Program-made: the position numbers and the translations under genes
The notes under the pieces: generated by a model
Database searches by the model: none
What the model was told of the DNA's origin: nothing
What the model saw: the letters and a program-made list of their open reading frames with translations, nothing else
Part shown: positions 1 to 6,947 of the stretch, in pieces
Layout: every line of letters starts with the position of its first letter
Numbering within the stretch: position 1 is the stretch's first letter
NCBI GenBank assembly: GCA_019313735.1
Contig: JAFDAR010000031.1
Span: 1-8,320, forward strand
Source of the DNA: Deltaproteobacteria bacterium
GTDB lineage: Bacteria; Desulfobacterota; Syntrophia; Syntrophales; UBA2210
Reading direction: 5' to 3'
DNA length: 8,320 nucleotides

Positions 1-321
1 GCGCATGGCGCCGGACTTTCAATAATCCTTCCGGGATGGATGTACTATGCCGCTGAAAAAGATCCGGTAAAATTTGCGCGGTTGGGCCGGGAGATTTTCG
101 GCATTGAGGAGGATAACAATCTGAAGGCGGGGATTGAGGGAATAAACCGTCTGAAAGGATGGTTTACTGCCATCGGGAGTCCCGTGTCGCTGGGAGAGGC
201 AAATATTTCCGGGGAAGACATCGAAAAGATCGCGGGGAACGCGTACACCCTTGCGCAGGTCTGGGGACTTCGAGACTATACCGAAGAGGTTATCGTTGAT
301 ATCCTCAACCGCTGCAAATAA
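1..321 (+). CDS. Iron-containing alcohol dehydrogenase, C-terminal fragment
   Basis: This is the last 106 codons of a gene whose start lies before the window; the frame is open from base 1 and ends at TAA 319-321. The fragment begins with AHGAGLSIILPGWM, the motif that carries the last metal-ligand histidine in group III iron-dependent alcohol dehydrogenases. The helical tail ends in GLRDYTEEVIVDIL, which resembles the C-terminus of the NAD(P)H-dependent butanol dehydrogenase (BdhA/YqhD) branch. Such enzymes are cytoplasmic and interconvert aldehydes and primary alcohols, usually in fermentation or aldehyde detoxification. The internal ATG at 40 is not the start, because the conserved histidine motif lies before it. 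The next gene begins only about 20 bp downstream on the same strand. The family call is firm; the substrate cannot be told from this fragment. Confidence 0.85.
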   Translation, partial: AHGAGLSIILPGWMYYAAEKDPVKFARLGREIFGIEEDNNLKAGIEGINRLKGWFTAIGSPVSLGEANISGEDIEKIAGNAYTLAQVWGLRDYTEEVIVDILNRCK

Positions 322-342
322 AACAGGAAAGTTGCGAACCGG

Positions 343-932
343 ATGACAGGCTCATACTATCGGGTGGTAAGAACGCCAGGATGGGTGAAAACAAGGCGTT
401 TATAGAAATAGACGGGGAGAGGATCATTGACAGGACGATAAGAATCTTCAGGGAAATTTTTCAGGAGATAGTCCTGGTCACCAATTCACCCCTTGAGTAT
501 CTGGACCTGGATGTCCGGATTGTAACAGATATTGTAAAGGGGAAGGCCGCTCTGGGGGGCATCTATACAGGCCTTTTTCACTCATCCTGTGACTATGCCT
601 TCGTATGCCCCTGTGACATGCCCTTTCTGAATAGTGATTTTATAAGGTATATGACAGGCAGGACAAAGGGTCACGATATTGTGGTTCCGGCGCCACCCGA
701 CGGGCTTCAGCCGCTTCACGCGATATATTCCAGAAAATGCATGCCTTCTATAAAGAGGCTCATTGATGAAGACAAACTGAAGATAACCGGCTTCTACAGG
801 AAAGCGAGGGTGCTGGAAATCCCGGCCGATGTGATCGCGACTTTCGATCCGGAGGGCCGGATGTTTTTCAATATCAACTCGCCTGGTGACCTCGGAAAGA
901 TGCGCGCGGGGAGCGGAAGGCAGACCGCCTGA
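343..932 (+). CDS. mobA: Molybdenum cofactor guanylyltransferase, with a one-base frameshift at the start
   Basis: MobA joins GMP from GTP to molybdopterin-bound molybdenum to make the guanine dinucleotide cofactor, in the cytoplasm. The nucleotide-binding signature L-I-L-S-G-G-K-N-A-R-M-G-E-N-K is encoded at 351-395. Further down come a KAALGGIYTGL segment, the metal-binding Asp in CPCDMPFL, LQPLHAIY and FFNINSPGDL, all family landmarks. The frame that holds this signature has no ATG, GTG or TTG before 381, and starting at ATG 381 would remove the GTP-binding loop. ATG 343 lies in another frame and reads Met-Thr-Gly up to base 351. One extra base after 351 would join it to I-L-S-G-G as a normal MTGxILSGGK start and give 196 residues, close to the roughly 194 of E. 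coli MobA. The uninterrupted ORF from ATG 381 has 183 residues. Either the sequence lacks a base here or the gene is inactive. A related nucleotidyltransferase is possible but less likely. Confidence 0.82.
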
Positions 933-979
933 ATAATGTGGCGGGGTTAGCGAGCGAATAAAAAGTAAACATTTTCCTT

Positions 980-999
980 AATCCCGACTCGTCGGGATT
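980..999. repeat. Perfect 20-bp palindromic element
   Basis: Bases 980-988 (AATCCCGAC) and 991-999 (GTCGGGATT) are exact inverted complements around TC. They form a 9-bp stem, or 8 bp with a CTCG loop. The element sits between the convergent mobA and DUF401 genes. It has no T-run on either side, so it is a poor classical terminator. It may be one copy of a dispersed intergenic palindrome, or a processing or barrier hairpin for converging transcripts. Confidence 0.6.
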
Positions 1000-1006
1000 G
1001 CCCCCC

Positions 1007-1031
1007 TCTTCTCCAGCTAAATTGGAGAAGA
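1007..1031. terminator. Possible hairpin terminator between convergent genes
   Basis: TCTTCTCCA (1007-1015) and TGGAGAAGA (1023-1031) form a perfect 9-bp stem with a 7-base loop, only 3 bp past the end of the DUF401 gene on the minus strand. No U-tract follows on either strand, so intrinsic termination is uncertain. With the palindrome at 980-999 it makes two hairpins within about 50 bp, which is where transcripts from both sides meet. Confidence 0.35.
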
Positions 1032-1034
1032 ACC

Positions 1035-2333
1035 TCATGAAAATCGAGATATTATCCATCGTACAAAGAAAAAATACACGAAGCCTGTTGCAAAGAGAGA
1101 TATGCAGGGCAGGATAAGATGTCTGTATACGCGTCCGAAGGGGGCCTCGAAATACTGGTTTGAGAGCAGGAGACAGAGGTGGAGGGGCGAGATAAGAACC
1201 CCCACGAGACCGCTGACAAGTGCGAGCATGACATAGGCCAGCACGAAGGGACCTTCGCCCATGGAATGAACGAGCGGGACAATAATGGGGAAAGTACTTC
1301 CCACAAAGGCTATTGTTATCCCCGTGATTCCCCCCACTATCAAGGGAAGGGCAACGGTAATAAGGGCGAGGGGAACGGAAAATTCCATAAACTCCCTGCT
1401 TATGGCAGCGACGGCATGGCTGTCCTCAAGCATTCCCTTGAAGACCAGTATGGCGATAACCATGTAAAACATCTTCAAGAGATGGGGGTCTATGACAACC
1501 CTCCGGATCTTGTCACCATCCATTCCGTTTTGATGCCAGACGCAGGCTATTGTCAGAACAAGAGCGATAATCAGACCTGCTTCCTTTGCAATATAAAGCC
1601 CGGGAAAGATGCGTGAGAGAACTATGCCGGCACCGAGACCAATAAGTATCACCATAAGGATGGGAGTAAGTTCTTTTAAAAATGGTCCCACGGGGCGTCC
1701 TTCGTTTCCCCTTTTTATGGCATGTTTAAGATCTGCCCCTCTTACGGAAAGAGAACCGAGAGAGACGGCTACAATGGTAAACGGGCACATGACCATCATA
1801 ATTGTCCAGAGATCCATGTCTGTCAGTGTCACGGAAAGGAGTATACCCGGATAGAGGGGCCACCAGTATTCCCAGATATGACGGTACCAGTAGTTGATGA
1901 AACTGAGCTGATCCGGTCTGAGCCTGCTTTTGTTTCCCAGCTCTTTTACCATGGGAGCGGAAAATATCGCGCCTCCGGGCATGGGGAGAAGGCCGATAAG
2001 GGCCGGGAATATGGCAAGGTTCAGCCGGGGATTGGTCACAAGACCTCGGAAGTTGTTGAGGAGCCGCTCCATATGTCCCCCCTGCTCCATGCTGCTGCTG
2101 AGAACGAGGATGAGCGTAACAACAACGGCAAGGGAAAGGGTTTTGGGCATCACGATCGAGCCGGCGGCTGAGGAGAGCATTGCTCCCGGCGTCAATCCGA
2201 AGAGCACACCCGTGAAAATCGCCCCCAGGAGGAATGCGTTTCCCAGGGAGACATTCTTCCTGATGGCAATGAGGACGAGAATGAAGACAATAAGTATTCT
2301 CACGATGGGAGAAATGTTCAGAATAATCGACAT
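1035..2333 (-). CDS. DUF401 family integral membrane protein
   Basis: This 432-residue protein is almost wholly hydrophobic, with about ten to twelve predicted membrane segments separated by short charged loops. The landmarks LLPMPGGAIFSAPMVKELG and NYWYRHIWEYWWPLYPG match the DUF401 family (PF04165) as I know it. That family is a set of uncharacterised, transporter-like membrane proteins found in archaea and anaerobic bacteria, whose substrate is not established. The frame can be extended to a GTG at 2372, but that codon has no ribosome binding site. The ATG at 2333 has GGAG five bases upstream, opens directly into the first membrane helix and lies about 45 bp from a plausible promoter, so I prefer it. 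The gene follows the diguanylate cyclase on the same strand after a 119-bp gap and converges with mobA. Family call is confident; function is unknown. Confidence 0.85.
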   Translation of the reverse strand: MSIILNISPIVRILIVFILVLIAIRKNVSLGNAFLLGAIFTGVLFGLTPGAMLSSAAGSIVMPKTLSLAVVVTLILVLSSSMEQGGHMERLLNNFRGLVTNPRLNLAIFPALIGLLPMPGGAIFSAPMVKELGNKSRLRPDQLSFINYWYRHIWEYWWPLYPGILLSVTLTDMDLWTIMMVMCPFTIVAVSLGSLSVRGADLKHAIKRGNEGRPVGPFLKELTPILMVILIGLGAGIVLSRIFPGLYIAKEAGLIIALVLTIACVWHQNGMDGDKIRRVVIDPHLLKMFYMVIAILVFKGMLEDSHAVAAISREFMEFSVPLALITVALPLIVGGITGITIAFVGSTFPIIVPLVHSMGEGPFVLAYVMLALVSGLVGVLISPLHLCLLLSNQYFEAPFGRVYRHLILPCISLFATGFVYFFFVRWIISRFS

Positions 2334-2383
2334 AATATCTCCGCTAAACCGGCGTCCGAGTGATTCCGCCACCGGAAGGCAGG

Positions 2384-2412
2384 GAGATAATGTTTAAAAG
2401 TTTATTTGTCAA
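2384..2412 (-). promoter_or_regulatory. Possible sigma-70 promoter of the DUF401 gene
   Basis: On the minus strand a perfect -35 TTGACA (2407-2412) is followed after 17 bp by TATCTC (2384-2389), a weak -10. Transcription would begin near 2377, leaving about 44 bases before ATG 2333. The GTG at 2372 would then be almost at the transcript end, which supports the ATG start. The -10 matches only half of the consensus. Confidence 0.4.
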
Positions 2413-2452
2413 GGATTTAAAATCAGCACTGCAATTACTTTTTCGCGTGGTC

Positions 2453-3472
2453 CTATCTTTTCCCGTAGAATACCCGGTTTTTCCCCTGCCGCTTGGCCCG
2501 GTACATGTTGGAGTCCACCCGTTTTAGAAACATCCGCAGTTCCTCTTGAGATATATACTGGGCCACCCCAATGCTCACTGTCTTGTGTACTGCTTCCTCG
2601 CCGCCCAGGGGGTAGAAACCCTCATTCTCAAATTCCTCCCTTATTCTTTCCGCGAGAATGGTTGCCGCGTCTCCGGTTGTTTCGGGCAGGATAACGGTGA
2701 ATTCCTCTCCGCCGAACCGGTATGCAGAGTCCGTTTTTCGAAGACATCGTCGGATTACCTCTCCCAGCCTGACAAGAACCACGTCTCCTTCAAGATGTCC
2801 GTATGAGTCGTTGAATTTCTTGAAATTATCGATATCCAGGAGAAGAAGGGAGAGGGGATGACCGTAACGATCGGCTCGCTCTATCTCTAATCTTATCTGG
2901 TCGTAGAAATGTCTCGAGTTATAAAGCCCGGTAAGGGCATCGGTGATACTCAACGTCCGGTATCTTGCTTCGCTTTCTCTCAATGCATCCTCGGCAAGTT
3001 TGCGGCCCGTTATATCTTCAAGGGTTTCAACGGCCCCTATGAGAGTTCCGGTGGAGCCTTTCAGCGCGGACGCGGTGAACCGCAGCCATTTCCCTTTATC
3101 TTCCAGGGCCGGGAAAAAATCGGTTGCCTCATAGGCATCTTCTATCAAATCTGATTTTTTGTACTTATCCGGGTACCAGTACGGAATTTCGTCCTGGCGC
3201 TCGTCCACAATAAGATCAGCCATGGTGGGTCTATATTCGTGGTAGAATGCCTTCCAATGATCTTTCGAACCGATCACATCTTCAGCCATTATGCCGCTCA
3301 TTTTCTCCAGCGCCCCATTCCAGTATATTATCCTGCGGTCTTTACCTATAACAAACGCTGGAATGGGAGAGCTTTCGAAGAACGCTTTTAACAGTTGCTC
3401 TTCTTCTCGGAGGGGTTGTTTATCTACCGCGAAGCTGGCGGGTTTTTTTGTGAGATCAGGGGGTTTTGCCAT
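2453..3472 (-). CDS. PAS-GGDEF diguanylate cyclase
   Basis: The 339-residue protein should make cyclic di-GMP from two GTP molecules. Residues about 27-157 form a PAS sensor domain, opening with LLKAFFESSPIPAFVI and closing with the ETLEDITGRKLAEDAL segment typical of PAS/PAC. A short helical linker leads to a GGDEF domain at about 172-336, with DALTGLYN at its start and RFGGEEF (active-site GGEEF at 254-258). RKTD at 245-248, five residues ahead, matches the RxxD inhibitory site, so product feedback is likely. VSIGVA and the NMYRAKRQGKNRV tail complete the fold. There is no signal peptide or membrane segment, so it is probably a cytoplasmic sensor; the PAS ligand is unknown. ATG 3472 has AGGGAG about 10 bases upstream, inside the end of def. 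It starts 5 bp after the def stop, so the two are probably co-transcribed. Confidence 0.93.
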   Translation of the reverse strand: MAKPPDLTKKPASFAVDKQPLREEEQLLKAFFESSPIPAFVIGKDRRIIYWNGALEKMSGIMAEDVIGSKDHWKAFYHEYRPTMADLIVDERQDEIPYWYPDKYKKSDLIEDAYEATDFFPALEDKGKWLRFTASALKGSTGTLIGAVETLEDITGRKLAEDALRESEARYRTLSITDALTGLYNSRHFYDQIRLEIERADRYGHPLSLLLLDIDNFKKFNDSYGHLEGDVVLVRLGEVIRRCLRKTDSAYRFGGEEFTVILPETTGDAATILAERIREEFENEGFYPLGGEEAVHKTVSIGVAQYISQEELRMFLKRVDSNMYRAKRQGKNRVFYGKR

Positions 3473-3477
3473 TGATT

Positions 3478-4035
3478 TTATTCTCCCTTGAATACCTTAT
3501 CGAAAAATAAGGACTTCTCTTTGGGAAAGTAGATCGTTGTTCCACGGTCGACTATGAGCTTTCCATCAAGGTGATCGAGTTCATGCTGAACAACACGGGC
3601 AAGAAATCCCGTGTAGCGTTTGTTTATCTTGTTTCCTTTTTCATCGTACGCCTTAACCTTTATTGAAGTGGCCCTTACGACATCGGCGCTTATGTCGGGG
3701 CAGGACAGGCAGGCCTCCCGCGTCTTTTCCCTGTCCCCCCGTATCTGTGTGATTCTCGGGTTTACAAGGACATCGTAATTGCCGTCACCCTTTTTTATCG
3801 GTGTTTTGTCTGTGAAGTTTCCATTTCTGAATACCACGACTTGTTTACTGATTCCTATTTGTGGGGCGGCAAGTCCCGCGGCGTCATCCCTTCCGGTAAA
3901 CGCGTCGACAAGGATTTCGATGTCTCTCTTTCCCTCTTCATCAAAGGGAACCGGAATCTCATCGGCATGTCTCCTCAGAAGCCTTGACTCCTCTTCATTG
4001 ATCTTTTCATCTTCCCATAATTTCCAGATCTTCAT
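3478..4035 (-). CDS. def: Peptide deformylase
   Basis: Peptide deformylase removes the formyl group from the N-terminal methionine of new proteins in the cytoplasm; it is a metal enzyme, usually with iron. All three family motifs are visible in this 185-residue protein. GLAAPQIG is at 54-61. EACLSCP at 107-113 carries the cysteine ligand C109; most deformylases have EGCLS, so Ala replaces Gly here. VVQHELDHLDGKL at 148-160 carries the two histidine ligands and the catalytic glutamate. The extended, charged N-terminus and the C-terminal YFPKEKSLFFDKVFKG segment are ordinary. It stands without its common partner fmt, and is followed after 5 bp by the diguanylate cyclase. ATG 4035 has only a weak purine stretch before it but fits the promoter at 4074-4102. 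Confidence 0.95.
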   Translation of the reverse strand: MKIWKLWEDEKINEEESRLLRRHADEIPVPFDEEGKRDIEILVDAFTGRDDAAGLAAPQIGISKQVVVFRNGNFTDKTPIKKGDGNYDVLVNPRITQIRGDREKTREACLSCPDISADVVRATSIKVKAYDEKGNKINKRYTGFLARVVQHELDHLDGKLIVDRGTTIYFPKEKSLFFDKVFKGE

Positions 4036-4073
4036 TTTTCTTACACAGGGCCTTTCTGTCTTCGGTTTTCTAT

Positions 4074-4102
4074 TTTATAACACTATGGGATTGTTATTTC
4101 AA
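4074..4102 (-). promoter_or_regulatory. Sigma-70-type promoter of def
   Basis: The minus strand reads TTGAAA (4097-4102), a 17-bp spacer, then TATAAA (4074-4079); each box has five of six consensus bases. The transcript would start near 4067 with a leader of about 30 bases to the def ATG. The -35 overlaps one arm of the dyad at 4094-4116. Confidence 0.65.
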
Positions 4103-4116
4103 TAGTATTGAAGTAA
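4094..4116. promoter_or_regulatory. 23-bp dyad, possible operator between divergent operons
   Basis: Positions 4098-4104 (TTCAATA) and 4106-4112 (TATTGAA) are perfect inverted arms around one G. The symmetry extends to TTA at 4094-4096 and TAA at 4114-4116, so ten of eleven positions per arm pair. It overlaps the def -35 and lies just before the HemW-like gene, where a dimeric repressor could act on both. No regulator gene is in the window; an AT-rich chance dyad is possible. Confidence 0.45.
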
Positions 4117-4134
4117 TACGAGAATCCTGATAAT
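4108..4134 (+). promoter_or_regulatory. Possible promoter of the HemW-like/selA operon
   Basis: GATAAT at 4129-4134 matches the -10 at five of six bases. The best -35 is TTGAAG (4108-4113) with a short 15-bp spacer; at 17 bp the match is poor. Transcription would start near 4141, about 24 bases before the TTG start at 4165. The -35 lies partly within the dyad. Confidence 0.35.
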
Positions 4135-4164
4135 CACAACGTAGCAATGTAAATAGAGGGGGAG

Positions 4165-5412
4165 TTGGTTGAATTGATAGGCAGGATTATAACAGAAGTG
4201 ACAAAACGGGAATTTTCCCGGGCCATGCAATTTACTGAAGGTGTGGATGCGTCTCTCCCGCAGGGAAAAATAAATCATGATATGCTTCTTTATCTACATA
4301 TCCCATTCTGTGAAAGTCTGTGTCCATACTGCTCATTTAACAGGATTGTGTTCGATAAGGATCTCTGCCAGAGATATCATAGCGCCCTCAGAAAAGAGAT
4401 ACGGTTTTACAGGGATAAAGGATATAACTTCACCAGTGTGTATGTGGGCGGGGGAACACCGACGATAATGATGGATGAACTGGAGAAAACCCTGCTACTG
4501 GCAGCGGATTGTTTCAGCATCAGAGAGATTTCAGTGGAGACCAATCCCAACCACCTTACACAGGAGAATGTTGATAGCCTTAAGAAGATCGGGGTTAACA
4601 GGCTTTCGGTGGGAGTGCAAAGCTTTGATGATGGACTCTTGAAGGCAATGGGCAGATATGAGAAATATGGAAGCGGCGACACAATTGCGGGGAGGATTGC
4701 GGAGATATCGGGGCAGTTCGATACCTTGAATGCCGATATGATCTTTAACTTTCCTGTCCAGACCGAAGAGATTCTGGTCAGAGACCTGGATATTCTGATC
4801 GATACAGGTGTTGATCAAGTGACCTATTATCCCCTGATGGTCTCGGAATCCACGCGCAAGAAGGTGGAGGGAACGCTGGGGATAGTTGATTACAGGAAGG
4901 AAAAGAGATTCTATCAACTGATTTCCGGAAGACTTGCCCCGTATTACATTTTTTCCTCGGCGTGGTGTTTTTCCAGAAAAGGAACCATGGTTGATGAGTA
5001 TATAGTGGATTATGACGAATATGCCGGTCTGGGAAGTGGATCCATCGGATATATGGATGGCAGGAGTTACGCGAACACCTTCGACATACCTCGATATATT
5101 GAGATGCTGGACAGAGGAGAACTCCCATTGATGGCGGCTCGTGATTTTACACCCACGCAGCAGGCACGCTACGATTTTCTGATGAAGCTGTTTGGGCTAA
5201 GACTGGATGTCTCCTTCTTGAGGAAGAAATATGGTGGCGGGGGCACATGGTATCTCTGGAGAGAGATATTCGCCTTTATGCTGGTCGGAGGGTTGCGCTA
5301 CAAGCGCGGCACTTTTTACCTTACGGACCGTGGCAGATACTATTGGGTCACAATGATGCGGGAATTCTTCACCGCGGTCAACAATTTCCGTGACTTTTGC
5401 CTGGGCAGATAG
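4165..5412 (+). CDS. HemW/HemN-like radical SAM protein (coproporphyrinogen III oxidase family)
   Basis: The 415-residue protein has the radical-SAM cluster motif as CESLCPYC (Cys 49, 53, 56), preceded by LLYLHIPF. YVGGGTPT (93-100) is the SAM-contact glycine motif, and ISVETNPNHLT and INRLSVGVQSF-like segments follow, as in HemN/HemW proteins. Here DMIFNFPVQT (191-200) replaces the usual DLIxGLPGQT of HemW, and GLGSGSIGYMDGR stands where HemW has GLGPGAHS. The C-terminal region (about 325-410) resembles the HemN C-terminal winged domain. It is thus in the family but probably in a side group: true coproporphyrinogen dehydrogenase, a heme chaperone (HemW) and a heme-degrading type are all possible. 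The frame has no early ATG. It starts at TTG 4165, with GAGG five bases upstream, or at TTG 4174, with GGAG nine bases upstream. selA follows closely, so it likely leads that operon. Confidence 0.85.
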   Translation: MVELIGRIITEVTKREFSRAMQFTEGVDASLPQGKINHDMLLYLHIPFCESLCPYCSFNRIVFDKDLCQRYHSALRKEIRFYRDKGYNFTSVYVGGGTPTIMMDELEKTLLLAADCFSIREISVETNPNHLTQENVDSLKKIGVNRLSVGVQSFDDGLLKAMGRYEKYGSGDTIAGRIAEISGQFDTLNADMIFNFPVQTEEILVRDLDILIDTGVDQVTYYPLMVSESTRKKVEGTLGIVDYRKEKRFYQLISGRLAPYYIFSSAWCFSRKGTMVDEYIVDYDEYAGLGSGSIGYMDGRSYANTFDIPRYIEMLDRGELPLMAARDFTPTQQARYDFLMKLFGLRLDVSFLRKKYGGGGTWYLWREIFAFMLVGGLRYKRGTFYLTDRGRYYWVTMMREFFTAVNNFRDFCLGR

Positions 5413-5467
5413 GAAATGAAAGTTCGGGTTGCGAGTTGCAAAAATGATCTTTGAGGAAAATGGTGCC

Positions 5468-6889
5468 ATGGATGACAAGATAAGAGAATTACTGAAAACC
5501 CTTCCGAAGATTGACGAAGTACTCATCGTGCTCGAAAAGGACGGCGCGTTTGAGGGCGTTTCACGGGATATCGTGGTGGAAAAATGCCGCCAGATTGTAA
5601 AAGAGATGAGAAAAACCATATTGGATTCGGGGAAAGGCGATGGAAAAATTCCCGGCACCTTTTCCGCTGACAGAGCGGCACAGGAGGTTCAAAAGAGGTT
5701 GCTTGCCCTTCATGACTACAGCCTGCGCCGAGTGGTAAACGCCACAGGAATCATCCTGCATACCAATCTGGGAAGGGCCCCTCTCTGCGGGGAGGCGCTG
5801 AAAAGAATCATTGATGTAAGTGAAGGCTATTCAAACCTTGAGTTCAACCTTGACAAGGGGAAACGCGGAATAAGATACGACCATGTGAAGGAGATACTCT
5901 GCTGCGTATCGGGAGCGGAAGATGCCATAATCGTCAACAATAACGCCGCCGCTGTTCTCCTTGCCCTCAATGCCCTGTCGGAGGGGAAAGAGGCGATCGT
6001 TTCGAGGGGAGAGCTTATTGAGATAGGGGGGGCATTCCGTATCCCCGAGGTTATGGAAAAAAGTGGAGCCATTCTCAGAGAGGTGGGCACCACCAACCGC
6101 ACGCACTTTTCTGATTATGAGAACGCGGTGTGCGGCAATACCGGTTTGATTCTGAAGGTTCATACGAGCAATTTCAAGGTGCTTGGCTTTACGGATGAGA
6201 TAGACCTGGATGAGCTGGTAGAGCTTGGCAAAAAGAGAAACATTCCGGTGATGAATGATCTGGGGAGCGGATGCTTCGTGCCGTTGGATAAATATGGCTT
6301 TAAAAAGGAACCGACGGTTCAGGAGGTCTTGAAGACGGGTGTGGATGTGGTGACATTCAGTGGTGACAAGCTGCTCGGTGGACCGCAGGCCGGGATAATC
6401 CTGGGCAAAAAGACGATACTGGACAGGATAAAGAAGAATCCCCTCAATCGTGCCCTGAGAATAGACAAATTGACCCTTGCTGCCCTTGAGGCGACGATAA
6501 TGCATTACCTGGATCTCGACAGGGCGGTGTGTGATGTAAGGGTGCTGCGATCGTTGACGGAACCGATCGCCGATGTCAAAAAAAGGGCGCGCAGGCTTTT
6601 GGGTCTGCTGGAGAAATTATCCCTGAAAGATCTGACCTTCTCCACTATGGAAGAACACTCCATGGCCGGTGGCGGATCGCTTCCCACGCAGGAAATTCCC
6701 ACTGTTGTCGTGGCTGTAACATCCCGCAGCATCCCGCCGAGCAGACTGGAAAGAAGATTAAGGAAGATGGAAGTTCCCATAATCGCGAGGATATTCGAAG
6801 ACAAAATTCTCCTCGATCTGAGGACGATAACTGAAGAAGAATTTGTTTTTATAGAGGAAGGAATGAAACACATAGCGGAGCTTGCGTGA
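5468..6889 (+). CDS. selA: L-seryl-tRNA(Sec) selenium transferase
   Basis: SelA is a PLP enzyme that converts seryl-tRNA(Sec) to selenocysteinyl-tRNA(Sec) using selenophosphate, in the cytoplasm. From ATG 5468 it has 473 residues (E. coli SelA has 463). The N-terminal helical part opens with IRELLKTLPKIDEVL, the usual start of the family. VVNATGIILHTNLGRAPL is at 89-106, VSRGELIEIGGAFRIPEV at 178-195 and DLGSG at 264-268. The PLP lysine is K301 in FSGDKLLGGPQAG, matching E. coli K295. The C-terminal half is intact. The frame extends upstream to TTG 5429 and ATG 5444, but 5468 has GAGG 11 bases before it and matches the normal family start. The gene follows the HemW-like gene by 55 bp. selB, selC and selD are not in the window. 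Confidence 0.96.
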   Translation: MDDKIRELLKTLPKIDEVLIVLEKDGAFEGVSRDIVVEKCRQIVKEMRKTILDSGKGDGKIPGTFSADRAAQEVQKRLLALHDYSLRRVVNATGIILHTNLGRAPLCGEALKRIIDVSEGYSNLEFNLDKGKRGIRYDHVKEILCCVSGAEDAIIVNNNAAAVLLALNALSEGKEAIVSRGELIEIGGAFRIPEVMEKSGAILREVGTTNRTHFSDYENAVCGNTGLILKVHTSNFKVLGFTDEIDLDELVELGKKRNIPVMNDLGSGCFVPLDKYGFKKEPTVQEVLKTGVDVVTFSGDKLLGGPQAGIILGKKTILDRIKKNPLNRALRIDKLTLAALEATIMHYLDLDRAVCDVRVLRSLTEPIADVKKRARRLLGLLEKLSLKDLTFSTMEEHSMAGGGSLPTQEIPTVVVAVTSRSIPPSRLERRLRKMEVPIIARIFEDKILLDLRTITEEEFVFIEEGMKHIAELA

Positions 6890-6947
6890 TTTTCAGGACC
6901 CTGTTTTCCAATTCCTTCGTTCCCCTTGCTTTCCGACCAATTTTCCT

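Noticed and set aside
2333..2372. GTG 2372 as the DUF401 start
   Set aside because: It has no ribosome binding site and lies almost at the predicted transcript start, while ATG 2333 has GGAG at good spacing and begins the first membrane helix.
1179..2397. Several plus-strand open frames of 60-155 codons across the DUF401 gene
   Set aside because: They overlap one another and run antisense to a well-supported membrane protein; the translations are low-complexity and lack domains.
5416..5454. A 12-codon upstream ORF (MKVRVASCKNDL) between the HemW-like gene and selA
   Set aside because: It is very short, its ribosome binding site is too close to the ATG, and nothing suggests more than chance; a role in coupling cannot be shown.
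5831..6505. A 224-codon minus-strand open frame inside selA
   Set aside because: It lies opposite conserved SelA motifs, has no ribosome binding site or neighbour logic, and looks like codon-bias shadow.
6882..6947. TTG 6882 as an earlier start of the RluD-family gene, overlapping selA
   Set aside because: The extra 22 residues do not resemble the family N-terminus, the GGAG is only one base from the TTG, and starting at ATG 6948 gives the usual family length.
6890..6947. A terminator or promoter in the selA to RluD-family gap
   Set aside because: The 58 bp are pyrimidine-rich with no stable hairpin followed by T's and no convincing -35/-10 pair.
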